From Deinandra increscens subsp. villosa (Eukaryota; Streptophyta; Magnoliopsida; Asterales; Asteraceae), in assembly GCA_039602395.1 (NCBI GenBank), contig JBCNJP010000235.1, positions 1 through 64,000 of the forward strand: a stretch of DNA of 64,000 bases, given 5' to 3'. The position numbers and the translations under genes are program-made. The notes under the pieces were generated by a model. That model searched no databases. It was not told the DNA's origin and worked only from the letters and a program-made list of their open reading frames with translations. Shown here in pieces: positions 1-11,900 of the stretch. The first letter of the stretch is position 1, and every line of letters begins with the position of its first letter.

Positions 1-17
1 GGGGGGTGGGTTTCCTT

Positions 18-62
18 ATACATAACTAGTGGCTTAGAAAGTTCTCAAAACCAATTGGTTCT
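18..62. repeat. Dispersed repeat fragment, copy of the element at 8599-8658
   Basis: The segment containing 'ataactagtggctta' followed by 'gttctcaaaaccaattggttct' is closely matched at 8610-8658, where the same motifs run into 'aatgatcctcttcc' and then a (TA)n tract. It is a fragment of a dispersed element. The window edge prevents a boundary call. Confidence 0.6.
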
Positions 63-438
63 ATTCCGCTGCGTTACATAATTAATTTTATATTAATTTG
101 GTAAACACTTTTATAAACCATTAATCTGTCGGTCACGTAAAATTTAAATATGTCACCAGGCGACCCGAATACCACTGTCAAATCCCAACAGTAAAAAAAT
201 ATTTACCCTTGCTATTGGGTAAAAAGTTAGTTTTCATCGTAAACGATCACGATTCGAAAACTCGTTAATTCAACTTCGAAATGACTGATTTTCATGAAAA
301 CAATGTTTAAATGACCCAAGGTTTTTTAACATGGTAAGTTGTAAATACTCGAGTTAATGCAAAATAATCGATTTAATTATTAAGTAGGTCCAGAAGGGGT
401 GTGGGTTTGTTTAGTTATATAAAAACTAAAGTTGTATT

Positions 439-556
439 AGGCCCCGTTTGGTTCGCGTAATGTTTTAAAAAGGAATTGGAATTGAAAAAGGAATTGTAAT
501 CGGAATTGAAATGGAATTCTTTAAAAATTATAGATGTGTTTGGTTGGTAATTTTAT
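439..556. repeat. MITE-like terminus (TTA + GGCCCCGTTTGGTTCG)
   Basis: After a TTA, the sequence starts 'ggccccgtttggttcg' and continues as a run of ggaattgaaattg-type words. This is the same style as the TTA-flanked foldback element at 16582-16867. No matching right-hand terminus was found nearby, so it is either truncated or its far end has diverged. Confidence 0.4.
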
Positions 557-720
557 AAAGGGATTTTCTAACATGTGCCCTAAGGACACATGTAAAAAGC
601 ATTAAATATCTAGTATATTTTTATTGAAATTGTCATTTCACATTAACTACATTAATTTTATACTCCTATACCAAATTTGCCCTTTTATTATTCACTCCTA
701 AACTTTCCCTCCAATATTTA
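557..720 (+). repeat. Dispersed repeat, inverted copy at 15561-15742
   Basis: It begins 'aaagggattttctaac', then 'atgtgccctaagg', and later contains 'actcctataccaaatttg' and 'aactttccctccaata'. All of these words recur in order on the opposite strand at 15561-15742. The two copies are about 15 kb apart in inverted orientation. No coding capacity is seen. Confidence 0.75.
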
Positions 721-1764
721 ATCACATATACTTTCCCTCTTAATGTCATTCACATATATTTTTACTGCCATAATATTTCTATATATATATATATATATAC
801 ATACATATATATATACTAGTTTTTGATACCCGTGGATTTTAAAAAAAATTAATACTTATAATAACATATTATAGTAAATGTAATTCGATAATTTGAATAA
901 AAAAAACAGCAACAATCGAAACTTTTAAAAGTTATAAATTCAACTATAAACTACATTTGTTATTTCTTTGTCACATTTCCGTCTTTGATACCCATGCATC
1001 GCACGGACAGATTTTTTAAAAAACGATAAAAGAATATAAACACAAAATGTTGTCAAATAATATAAAGAATACATCCAATGGGATAAATGACACATCCATA
1101 ATGTACTAAACTAAAAAAATACCTGCAATTAAATTGCTCCGGTTTGTTATACGGGCTAGAGTTAAAAAAATTACTAAAATAAAGACAATAATAATTTACA
1201 CAGGTTAACAAAACAAAACCATTATAGTTGATATTTTTATGTATCTATTATATTCTCTAAATATATGTTTATTATGTAAACATAGATGCAACCTTTTTAT
1301 TTAAAGTAAAATGAAGTAAATTAAAATATTAAGGGTTGCATCTTAAACGAAATGACCAAAAAAAAATTCTTGTTTATAACTTTCACTATATGACATAGTG
1401 CCACATTATAAATGCAACAAATTTGACATGTTAGTCATGTCAATAGTTCACAAAAGTTATGTATATGGAAGCAAGTTAGAAGAAATCTAATGTAGGCCTC
1501 ATCTTAATAACACAATGGAAGACTACAAAATAGTTCCTCAGGATGCCCAAAGGCAAAACAGTACCTGAAGTGGTAACTGAAACGATAAAAAACAAATGAT
1601 CAACAAAAAGTTAATAAAGTAAAAAAGAAAATATCAGAAAATGAAGCAAAACAATACAACTTTGGCAGTTGATTAGAAAAAATAAAACCACCTTCAAGTC
1701 TAAGAGGTTAATTGGCAATCATCAAATGAACTATTTAATGCTCGGACCCGCTAACTGCTTATCC
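721..1764. other. AT-rich DNA with no gene recognised
   Basis: Very AT-rich sequence with a short (TA)n tract at about 779-800. I see no long ORF, RNA gene or paired termini. Probably decayed repeat DNA. Confidence 0.5.
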
Positions 1765-1767
1765 TAA

Positions 1768-2101
1768 GGGGAGGCGGTATCATGGGCGGTTCCAAGGCCC
1801 GGCTCCCCTTGAACCGCACTACTCCACAAAGCCACCATACCATGTGTGCAAGGCTCCTCCATGCGGCTCCACTTTTCTTGTTTTCACGGTTTCATGAAGC
1901 CACTCAAAGCCGCCCAATATTACATTTAATGTTTGAAATGGTTTCCAGATTTACCATGTGGCTTCACCAAGCCACACCACACAACCATACCATGTGGTGT
2001 GGCTTGAAGCCTTGCCAATTTCACCTAATTTGAAGTGTCACCATGTTATTGGTTGGTGATCAAGGCTTCACCAAGCCTTGCCACAACCATACCCCCTCCC
2101 C
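1768..2101. mobile_element. Tourist-like MITE (334 bp, TAA target duplication)
   Basis: The left end reads TAA then 'ggggaggcggtatcatgg'. The right end reads '...accataccccctcccc' then TAA. Reverse-complemented, the right terminus is GGGGAGGGGGTATGGT, an imperfect match to the left terminus. A 3-bp TAA/TTA duplication with short GC-rich inverted termini is characteristic of PIF/Harbinger-derived (Tourist) MITEs. The interior repeats 'accataccatgtg' and 'ttcaccaagcc' words in both orientations and has no coding potential; short ORFs across it are chance. Confidence 0.75.
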
Positions 2102-2751
2102 TAAGAACCCATTACAAATGCCAACTACAATTGGACAGAAGGACATGAAAATTGTTGATGTTTGTATGAGCCTGAATTCAAATTCCAAACAAACATGTAA
2201 AGAAAGTATTCATATAATGTCATACCAGTGATTCAAGTTTCACGTTGTTTCACATATAAGACTCGGCAACAATTATAAATAATTCTAGCAAACAAATAAC
2301 AATCATTTTCATAAGAGAATTAGGAAATAATGAAGAACTGTAATACATTACCTATTTAACATGTATCTTATTTTTTTATTATTTCTTATGTATAACAAAT
2401 TGCAACTAATTAAAGATCAGGCTAGTTGTTCAAAGTACATCAAAATCTTTATCAATAAACAACAAAATTTCTAATCCAGCATCCTACCACCACTCATCAA
2501 TCACTATTAATTACCGCAAAATTATATCAAACCTGTAGATGACAAAACGAATAACCTCATGAAATGGTCAAAACTATTTTTTATCCAAAGTATGAACTTT
2601 TTAGGGGAACAAATACAGAATTAATTAGTGGGCCAATATGAAATCAAAAATTACATTTTGTAAAGAAGTATTTGTATTTTTAAATAAAACCTTTAGCATA
2701 TCACATTTTTAGTACTCTCAAATGCTTTTTAAAGTTTAATACCCATGTTAC

Positions 2752-4500
2752 CTCTTGAAGACACTTCTCGAGCCTGTCCTTAGCTTCTATAAGAGCACAT
2801 GCATCTCATAAATAAAAAGTAGCTTAAAAAGAAGCACATCAAGTTCAAATCTTAATCATGCACTAATTGCACAATCAAACTATGTTTATAACAATATTTT
2901 AGTTAGAACTCATCATGGAGCAATTTGGATAGCTAAACAAAATACATTTAATTTCAATATGTGAGCAATTCTCTTATTCGACTTAATTACTATCTGCATA
3001 TAAAATTTGACAATAAAAGACTTATGAAAACTGACCTTTTACCATAGGTTAGAAATAAAATTAAATTTTATAAAAGCAAGTTGCTTACATTTTTGGTCTC
3101 GGGTCTTTGAACATAAAAATAAGAATTATCATTGGTTATCCTCAGCGACTTCCAATCAAAAGTTATGCTCCTCAGTGTTCATCACCGCTGAGGATGAAAC
3201 AAAAAAAAGGTTGATTATTATCGTGAGCATGAGTGAAAAGACTGATACAAAGACCAAAAACAACCTTCAAAATCATATCAGAAAGCTACTTCAATTGTTT
3301 AATATGCAATTTGTATTCTACAAATTTATCCTACAACATATGATGAAGCATGAACATATAAAGAAAGCACATATTGTACTTTGATAATAAATAAAGATAA
3401 AATAAAACATGCATAAATACTTTTAAAAAAAACCTTCAGATATGATGTCCAACAGTCCAAAAGAATTCCTTGCAATCTTCAAATATTACCTATACATTCA
3501 TTTTCAGTAAGAAATTATATCAAATGTACCAACATAAGTGGTTATTTTGTACCTTATATCAAGTTTGTGTGGTAGAAAGAAGGTATTTAAAAGTCCAAGC
3601 TCATTTAGCTATAGAAGGTTGTTGCCTTATCTTAGATGTTGCAGATCTGCATTTTCAATCTAATAACTCAAAGCATGTAATAATGTTGTAAGACGTCCAG
3701 TAGGCTTGTAGTCTTATTGTAACAACACAAACATTAAAAATCAACATATGATCTTAAAAGTCATTGAATACATTCTAACACATCACCTATATGCTTCAGT
3801 TTTGAACTAACACATCACAAAGTTTATACACATCACAAAATATATACATTATTTGGGTTCAATGTAAAGTACTAAACTAAAAATGGTAAACACATATGAT
3901 ATTTACCATAGATGAAATTTATTGCTTGACAAATGTCATTGATTCATGGAGCAAATAGGTAGTCCTTTGTTGGAAAAACTTAATGATGAATACCATGAGC
4001 CTATGTAAATCAGTAGATAGTTACAATTGAGGATCTATGTAAAATGATTACATTGTCAATAATGAGGATGAATAAAAATATTAAGACCCAAAAAATACCA
4101 TCATAAATAGGTGAGTTGGACAATATTAAAAAACATCAAAAAAGGATGCCAAGAGAGCTAATTGAACCCACAGAATTAGCAAACATGAATTACAAAATTA
4201 AGGGATCACATAATCGGACACTGATGCCAAAATTACATTTGATTACAGCAACGAAGAGCAAGAAATTGTAAGACTTAAAACACCTAAAATCCACCAATAA
4301 GTTCACTGAATTAAGAAACAGAATAATCTGCCATTACAATCAAAGATGAACTTAATAATGCAGAGAATATAGAGAATACAGAGAAGAACAATATGTGATG
4401 AAAACATCCATATATGTGATGAATCCTAAAACTGATTAAAAACGTACCAAATTGACAGACTTAGGAGTTGACGGTCTTCGATCGCCCTCACAAAATCCAT
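2752..4500 (-). other. Possible multi-exon minus-strand gene or gene relic, unidentified
   Basis: On the minus strand, an ATG at 4500 opens a short exon (4448-4500, MDFVRAIEDRQLLSLSI) that ends at a GTACGT donor. Upstream, 4501-4700 looks like a plant 5' leader. Further along the minus strand, exon-sized coding-like pieces with flanking splice signals include 3434-3489 (YLKIARNSFGLLDIISE, between TATAG and GTTTT) and 2752-2786 (EAKDRLEKCLQE, between CTTATAG and GTAAC). I cannot recognise the protein and cannot connect the exons with confidence. It may be a real small coiled-coil protein gene, a decayed copy, or coincidence. The Harbinger element at 4721 sits just upstream of the putative leader. 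Confidence 0.3.
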
Positions 4501-5795
4501 TGATCAACCAGGAAGAGAGGGGTGCGAGAATCCGTTAATCGTAATGGCCTACTCTTAATCTATTGAGAGTATGGTTTATCGAGCGATGACGATGAAGGCA
4601 TGTGAGGATTAAGAAGGCGACGACGGTGTTAGAGAGCGGAGAAGGAGATTATGAATATAAGGAATTTTGAGAATTAGGGTTTGTAGGTAGGTACACATAT
4701 AACGCGGATATTTTGGTTTAGGGGCTGTTTGGTTGATGCTATATAGCATCTTAATGGGATAAAATGTCTTTTTAAAAAATGTCTTAATCGAAAAGACTGT
4801 TTGGTCGAGGTAAAATGTCTTTCCGATTTAGACATTTTTAACTTAATCATCCAGCCCCAAATATCACCCTTTATCATTCAGAAAAGAAAGGAACAAAAAC
4901 ATAAAATAAAAAAAAGAACGCACGATGCAGAGCTCCTCCCTGGTTCCCCTCCCCTGAAGCGACCTCCGCCCCTTCTGCCTCCGCGCCGCCCGCCTCCGTC
5001 GGCGCTCCTCTTCCACCGCGCCGCCTCCTACGACGCCTATCTTCAGTAGCATCATCCTCCTCCGTCCGCATCCTCCTCTGCTTGCGCCGCCCCCTTCTCA
5101 AAAAGGTAAACCCTAATTTTTTTTTACTTAAATATCGTTTGATTATCCATGTGTTTGATGATATCATTGTTTTTTTATGGATTATATCACTGATTTGCTA
5201 CACATGAATGTGTTTATGTTTGAATTTTGTTAGAGAACCCTATTTAGGGTTTATATGGATGAATAGATTATATATCTTTGATGTTAGGGGCTTTTTTTTT
5301 GAATAGATGATGCTTCGGTGGTAGCAACCATCTGATTCTTTTCCTCAAGAATTTTTTTTTTCGAACAGCTATTTTCCTCAAGATTTTTTTTTTCGAACAT
5401 CTATTTTCCTCAAGAATTTCTTCATGCTTCTGCAAGTTTTCATTCAATCAAAAGCTTAATTTCAGGAGTCTATTTGAGAGTAAAAGATGTGAAACATATA
5501 TTTGATACTACCTGCTTGTTATATCTATATTATATTCCATTTGATTTAACCAAGTTGAGCGATGGTTAAGCAAGCCAGTAGAAAAGGATAATGGAGATAG
5601 AATATACCAAAACAAGTTTTCAAACATATGAACACCAACATAGTTAGGGGCTGTTTTATCCTTGCAGTTCAATTACATATCTTTCTACTTCACTAGTTAG
5701 GGGCTGTTTTTTTTAATGGTATATGTAGGTTAATTTGTGTAGTTATATGGATGAATAGATTATATATCTTTGATGTTCTTTTTGGTTGATGATAG

Positions 5796-6146
5796 ATGCT
5801 TAATTCTTCTAAAGAAATGGTACAAAAGAGGGTTAGGGCTAGTTGGACGCCGGTAGTTGACAAAACCTTTTTAGAAGCATGTATTCATGAAGCCACAATT
5901 CATGGCCGTGATGGGTTTAAACCAGCTTCATGGAGGGCTATTGCAGAGAAATTGAAAAATGAACATACTTTTGTAGTGGACCAAAAAAAAATGAGAAATC
6001 ACTATGATTACCTGAAAGGAAAGTATACAGTGTGGTCAAAGCTTAAGAACAAAACCGGCAACGTGTATAACCCTGTTACCAACATGTTTACTTTATCGGA
6101 AGAGGAGTGGCAACTTGAGATTAAGGTATATGTTTTTTTTTTGTTT

Positions 6147-6218
<72 letters not shown>

Positions 6219-6807
6219 TGACTGTTAAGTGATTTTTTATAATTTGGTCAAAATCTAGGCAAACCCTAAAGTAGAAAGCCTGAGAAGAGCGCCACTTGAT
6301 CATCCTGAGTTGTGTACTCAGTTGTTTGAAGGATCTACTTCAACTGGTTTTGATATTTGGGGTCCTTCTTCCACACTCCCTCGCCCTTCTGTGAACATTA
6401 ATCTTGATGAGACTAGTGACACTCAAATTCATATGGTGATTAGCCAAGAGTCTTCTTATCGATCTGGCAATAAGAGGAACACTTCAACTGAAGGTGCTAG
6501 TGAAGAGCCACTGGTTATGTCAAAGAGAGGAAAAACGAATGACACTTTCAAATCAAAGGTACTAGAAGTTGGTGAAGATATTAGCAAGGTGGCAAGGATG
6601 TTGCTTGAAAGAAATCAAGATGCGGATAAGTGTTTTGAAAAACTGAATGCTTTAGGATGGGAGCGAACAGATGCAAAGTACCAGACGGCGCTTTTGCTTT
6701 TTGGTGAGAGTTCTGGTGTTAGAAGAGTGTTTCTTTTACTCGAGCCGGACACATGTGAGCAATGGGTTAGGAACGCTGGAGGGAAGTATGGTTTGTTTGG
6801 ATCATAG
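5796..6807 (+). CDS. Harbinger ORF1: Myb/SANT-like DNA-binding protein
   Basis: Two exons, 5796-6125 and 6259-6807, join in frame across an intron (GTATAT donor, TAG acceptor) and encode about 292 residues. Residues about 12-110 form a Myb/SANT-like domain of the Myb_DNA-bind_3 type (RASWTPVVDKTFLEAC near the start, HYDYLKGKY in the middle, WSKLKNKTG after). The C-terminal half is low-complexity and ends with a conserved helical region typical of these plant proteins. In PIF/Harbinger elements the ORF1 product binds the element termini and helps bring in the transposase. The intron contains a long (CA)n(TA)n microsatellite. The reading frame looks intact. The function is assigned from domain type and from position next to the transposase. 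Confidence 0.8.
6147..6215. repeat. (CA)n-(TA)n microsatellite in the ORF1 intron
   Basis: An uninterrupted CA run flows into about 27 TA units inside the intron of the Harbinger Myb-like gene. Confidence 0.95.
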
Positions 6808-6812
6808 GTTTT

Positions 6813-7090
6813 ATGTTTAGGATGACTTGTGTTGGATGATTTTCTTTTGGATGTCTTTTGGATTATGTTATTTTGGGTGACACCTAACCTAGGTTGTATG
6901 TTTAGGATGACTTGTGTTGGATGATTTTCTTTTGGATGTCTTTTGGATTATGTTATTGTGGGTGACACTTTATGGTATTTTAGTTGAATGTTATTTGGAT
7001 GCTATATAGCTTTATGGTATTTTAGTTGAATGTTATTTGGATGCTATATAGCTTTTATGGTATTTTAGTTGAATGTTATTTGGATGACAG
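6813..7090. repeat. Two small tandem repeats between the Harbinger genes
   Basis: An 85-bp unit starting 'atgtttaggatgac' occurs at 6813 and 6898. A 42-43-bp unit starting 'tatggtattttagttg' occurs at 6971, 7013 and 7056. They fill the interval between ORF1 and the transposase, directly upstream of its probable ATG at 7098. Confidence 0.9.
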
Positions 7091-7097
7091 GTTGCCT

Positions 7098-7977
7098 ATG
7101 GACTCGGATGATGAAATTATAGCTTTCCTTTTCCTTTGTTGGAAATGGTTAAAGTTGGTCTCATCAATGAATGTAGGGATAAGAGATCTAAACTCGGCAT
7201 TGACCGGTCATGACTACACACAAGAATTGTTGCATGGCTCTTCCACACAATGTCATGAAATGATGCGCATGTCACGTGATGCATACGTACTATTGTGTAA
7301 TCATTTTCGCCAGAGAAATTGGTTACATAGTAGTAGGTCAATAACCTTTGAAGAAAAGATGGCTATGTTTTTTATTCTCATAGGACATAATGAGCGAATG
7401 CGAATGGTCAAAAGGAGGTTTCAACATTCAACAGAAACAATTCATAGATGTTTTTATGAGGTTCTAGACGGGATGATGAAATTTGCAAGAGAAGTCATAG
7501 TTCAAACTTCTAATCCAAGCACGAATGCTTCAGAACAACATATGAGGCTAATGCAATTCTTTCCTGGAGCAATAGGTGCATTAGATGGAACTCTTGTACA
7601 TGCAGTAGTACCTGTTGATCAACAAACTCGTTATAGGGGAAGAGGAAAAGGTGATTGCTTTCAAAACATCTTGGGAATCTGTAATTTTGATATGATATTC
7701 ACCTTCGTCTGGGCTGGATGGGAGGGCATTGCACATGATTCACGTGTTTTGAAATGACATAGTGATCGCTTGTTTCGCCGTCCATAACTTTATCAGGAAA
7801 TGGAATATTCATGATGAGTTATTTATGTCATGCGACGAGGACAATCTTTTTGCAGAGGTACACGAGGGGGGAAGTGATACTACGTCTGCTCACGACATGG
7901 AATGGGGCTCGCAAGGCGTTGAGTATATGGCTAATTTGCGTGACAATATAGCTTCTCAAATGATGCCAAATGAATAA
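7098..7977 (+). pseudogene. Harbinger transposase (HARBI1-like), internally deleted
   Basis: The likely start is ATG 7098 (MDSDDEIIAF). The product matches plant HARBI1-like DDE transposases: a helix-turn-helix-like N-terminal half, the first catalytic Asp in GALDGTLV and the second in CNFDMIF. The frame stops at 7755-7757 right after HDSRVLK. Coding resumes in the +1 frame at about 7758 (DIVIACFAVHNFIRKW) and runs to 7977, the usual C terminus. In intact relatives these two segments are separated by roughly 80-90 residues that include the third catalytic residue (Glu). An internal deletion with a frame change therefore removed the catalytic triad. The enzyme should be dead, and mobility would need a transposase supplied in trans. 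Confidence 0.85.
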
Positions 7978-8258
7978 GTTGTATTTGTATTTTTACTATG
8001 TTTTCATGAATCGTTAAGGATGTTTGTCTTATTTTGATACTATGATGGTTTGAGTTTATTTTTTCCTTTAACAATTATTTATCAATTATTATTCTGCTCA
8101 AACAGATAATTAAAAAATAGTAATTTTATACAGTTATTCAGATGTTCAAACAAACAGCACATAATGATTCAACACCTTACTGTTTCAGCACTTCTTTACC
8201 ATACAGACAGCTTATTCATTCAGTACCAAATGAAACAGACGAACCAAACAGCACCTTA

Positions 8259-8444
8259 GTCGCTTTTTTTTCTCTCAAGATCTGAACAGATCTGCGGAGT
8301 GATTAAGCAGATTGCATCTAGGCGGGAAAACTATTAAAAAGGAGTGTTGTGGTGATGCCACGTGGCCACCCATCTTTTCATATATATATATTATATAGAT
8401 ATAACCCTTTAATCTCTCTAATACATGCCATATATATACACCTA
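8259..8444. other. Short non-coding interval
   Basis: AT-rich flanking DNA with a short (TA) tract at about 8380-8400. No gene or paired termini recognised. Confidence 0.4.
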
Positions 8445-8675
8445 AGGGGAAAACCTGATTCTATCATTTAGGGCAATTACGTCAATCAAGTAAATTGGTT
8501 AGGTTCAAATGAGAACTTTTTGTTTTGAGAAATTTTGAGAACTAAATTTCCACCACTAATTTAAGTTGGGGACCACTACAATTCATGGGAGGGGGGGGTA
8601 TATGTAAATATAACTAGTGGCTTAAAATGGTTCTCAAAAGTTATCTCAACCAATTAGTTCTCAAATGATCCTCTT

Positions 8676-8677
<2 letters not shown>
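8445..8677. repeat. (TA)n-associated dispersed repeat
   Basis: The segment contains 'ggttcaaatgagaact' near its left part and ends 'gttctcaaatgatcctcttcc' directly against a (TA)n tract. The same right end, 'aatgatcctcttcc' plus (TA)n, recurs at about 33408 and 50553. A related fragment opens the window (18-62). The two termini are roughly inverted (AAATGAGAAC versus GTTCTCAAAT). No coding capacity. Confidence 0.55.

Positions 8678-8734
<57 letters not shown>
8678..8734. repeat. (TA)n microsatellite
   Basis: About 28 uninterrupted TA units lie between the repeat at 8445-8677 and the copia LTR remnant. Confidence 0.95.
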
Positions 8735-8738
<4 letters not shown>

Positions 8739-8740
8739 AA

Positions 8741-8870
8741 TGTTTAGTGTATTTATATAGGGTAGTCGTATGTATTCTTTTATTTCTTTAGGGTCCCTTT
8801 TGTTTGTATGTTGCCTATATAAGGCATCTCTTTTGTTGTAATTGATATGAAGTATTCATTTAAACCCTTA
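8741..8870 (+). repeat. Short 5' LTR of a Ty1/copia element
   Basis: It starts TGTTTAGTGT just after the (TA)n tract, contains a TATATAAG promoter-like box at about 8815, and ends immediately upstream of a primer-binding site. At about 130 bp it is short, as in small-LTR copia lineages. The 5' edge is inferred from the TG and from the microsatellite boundary. No matching 3' LTR is present. Confidence 0.55.
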
Positions 8871-8872
8871 TA

Positions 8873-8884
8873 TGGTATCATAGG
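8873..8884 (+). promoter_or_regulatory. Primer-binding site (initiator Met tRNA type)
   Basis: TGGTATCATAGG matches the TGGTATCAGAGC consensus complementary to plant initiator tRNA-Met, in the expected place between the LTR and gag. Confidence 0.75.
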
Positions 8885-8949
8885 GCCCTCTCCTCTCCCT
8901 CTCTCCTCCCCTTTTCTCATTCCTGTCGTTCCCCCTTCATCTCCCTCCC

Positions 8950-11900
8950 ATGGCTTCATCTTCCTCTTCCTCCATCATCAATGGCCTTTTTCAAGCCCAT
9001 CAAATCAAACTTAAGTCCAGCACCTATCTTCTATGGCGAAATCAGCTCTTACCCATCCTATCTCTCCATAAGCTTCTTTCTCATGTGGACGGCTCCGTGT
9101 CTGCCCCTCCACCCACCATCGTCACGGACGGAAAGTCATCCCCAAACCCTGAATATGTCACCTGGAAGGATAATGATCAGCACACAGTTATTCTTCTTCA
9201 CTCATCCCTCTGTGAGGAATCAGCCGCCGTCGTGGTCGGTCTGACCACCGCGCGCCAGATCTGGCTTGCCCTTGAGGCTGCTTACGGTAACACTTCTGTG
9301 GAGCGCGTGCAACTGCTCCGCGACACCCTTAGACAGATGAACAAAGGGGAACGAACCGTCACTGAATACGGTCGGGAATTCAAATCCGTCAGTGACCATT
9401 TAACTGTCGTCGGACATCCGGTGGAAACGTCGGAGTTAAATCACTGGTTTGTCACCGGCTTGGGTCCCTCGTTCCTTTCCTTCTCCTCCACTGCTGCTGC
9501 TCTATACCCAGGTGCATCCCTCTCAGAACTTCAGGCCAGGGCTGAGAGCTTTGAGCTCTTGGCTCGTGCTGTCTCTGACCCCAACCCTAGCCCTCCCGTC
9601 GCCTTTGCTGCCCAGTCTTCTGTCCAGCCTCCTGCCTCTTCCTCGGTCAGACGCCCTCAACAGCAACATCGCAATAACAACAGCAGGAACAACCATCGCA
9701 ATAACAGGAACTCTAATAGAGGTCGCAATAATCGCGATCCTGATACGTGTCAGTGGTGCGGGATTCCCGGGCACAAGGCAAATGCTTGCCGAAAACTGAT
9801 GAAGATTGTGAATGAAAGCAAATCTGATGGATCGAAATCTGCTGTTGATGAAGACACTCTTGCTAAAGCGTTTGTTGCTCAGTGTTCTACCGACCCCACT
9901 GACCCCACTGAAGCGGACTGGTATGTCGACTCTGGTGCCTCCGACCATATGTCCGGTCAAAAAAATAATTTGACTAATCTAAAAATTAAAAAAGGGAACT
10001 GTCGGGTTACATTTGGAAATGGTGATTCACTTCCCGTAACTCACAAAGGAGATTTTTTGATTTCCAATGACATAAAACTCAAGGACATTCTTGTGGTTCC
10101 CGATATCCACAAAAACCTCCTTTCGGTTAGCAAACTTACAAAAACGAATGATGTTGATGTTCACTTTTCTCATCCTATGTTTTATATTCAGGATCGGATA
10201 AGCAAAAAGGTCTTGGCTCAAGGTCGATGTGAAGGAGGACTTTATGTGCTCGAGAATAAAAATAAAGCCTTTATAGCTACCAAGTCGAACCCTAGAGCCT
10301 CTTTTGAAGATTGGCATGCACGCCTTGGACATGCCTCTCTTGATGTTATTAAAAATTTACAAAAAATTGGAGTCATTTCTTTAACTTCTATTTTGCCTAA
10401 ACCGGGTATTTGTTCACCATGCCAAATGGCAAAGGCACATAAGTTGCCATTTACTATTGATGAAAAACGAGCTATTAAACCACTTGATCTTGTGCATTGC
10501 GATCTATGGGGACCATCTCCAATCACAAGTGTTAATAATTACCGATATTATGCTTCCTTTGTTGATGACCACTCACGATTTTGTTGGCTATACCCTCTCA
10601 AAACAAAGGGGGAATTTTATGAAGCGCTTGTCATATTTATTAACTATGCGCAAAACCAATTTTCAAGAAAAATAAAGGTATTTCAAAGTGATGGCGGAAC
10701 GGAGTTTGTCAACCACAAAGTTCAAAAATTATTCGAATCCAATGGTACGTTCCACCGTGTCTCATGTCCGTATACTCCGCAACAAAATGGACGGGTGGAA
10801 AGAAAGCACCGCCACATTGTTGAAACTGGATTAACAATGCTCTTTCACTCCAAGCTCAACGCAAATCGATGGGTGGAAGCATTCTCCACGGCTGTTTTCA
10901 TCATAAATCGCATCCCGTCAAAGTCTCTTGAGGGGTTCTCTCCATTTGAAGTGTTGTTCAAATCCAAACCCCACTATGACATATTTAAACCCTTTGGTTG
11001 CCGCGTCTTCCCTCTCCTAAGACCATACTCCGAACATAAACTTGCCCCAAGAAGTGTCCCGTGTGTTTTTTTGGGGTATAGCACCAAGCATAAAGGCTAC
11101 AAATGCCTTGACCCTTTAACCTCTCGTATCTACATAACCCGCCATGCCCGATTTGATGAAAAAATATTTCCATTTGCCTCACCCACCTTATCTTCTGATC
11201 TTACAAATCTCCCCATTTCCACTTTTTTGGACATCTCTCAACCCAATACTACACCTCAGACCTCTACGCAATCTGACCCGATGTCCAACCCATCTACAAG
11301 CCCACCTCCATCCATCCGAAGCCCAAATCTTTTTCCTGACCCAGTTGCCTCGTCTCCTAGCCCAAACCTTCACTCGCCCAACATCTCACCGTCCACCACT
11401 GTTAACACCGAGAACTCCCCCTCGTCCCCTTCCACACCTTCCTCTCCATCATCAACGACATCGTCCTCGTCTGATGACTCCACCGACTCCGTTGATACCT
11501 CCCCTATCCCTACTCCGCCACCTCCACCACCACCCCTCAGATCTCATCCCATGCAAACTCGGGCCAAAAGTGGGATCTTCAAACCTAAATTTAAAGCCAA
11601 CCTTGCCCACTCCACACCTCTTCACCATGCTCTTTTCTCCTCCAGCGAACCCAAAACCGCCTCTTCAGCCCTTAAAAGAGAGGAGTGGAAGAAGGCCATG
11701 ATCACCGAACTTCATGCCCTCCACAAAAATAACACCTGGACTCTTGTTACTCGCCCTACTAACCGTAATATTATTGGTTCTAAATGGCTTTTCAGGACTA
11801 AATACAGGGCGGATGGCTCCATTGACAGGCACAAGGCACGCTTGGTTGCTCAAGGATTCAGTCAGGTTCCAGGTCTAGACTTCACACAAACCTTCAGCCC

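Larger units (their letters stand above)
4718..8258 (+). mobile_element. PIF/Harbinger DNA transposon with TIRs and TTA target duplication
   Basis: TTA at 4718-4720 is followed by the terminus GGGGCTGTTTGGTT at 4721. At the far end AACCAAACAGCACC (to 8255) is followed by TTA at 8256-8258. The right terminus reverse-complemented is GGTGCTGTTTGGTT, one mismatch from the left. The element is 3535 bp and carries the two genes expected of the superfamily in the same orientation: a Myb/SANT-like ORF1 and a DDE transposase. The transposase carries an internal deletion, so this copy is not autonomous. Its GC-rich 5' leader (about 4920-5100) differs sharply from the AT-rich surroundings. Confidence 0.85.

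Noticed and set aside
4801..5167. Overlapping 63-97-residue frames rich in Arg, Pro and Gly on both strands
   Set aside because: Low-complexity translation of a GC-rich leader; mutually overlapping and without homology-like motifs.
11144..11701. 185-residue Pro/His-rich frame
   Set aside because: Shadow of the copia integrase-RT linker in another frame.
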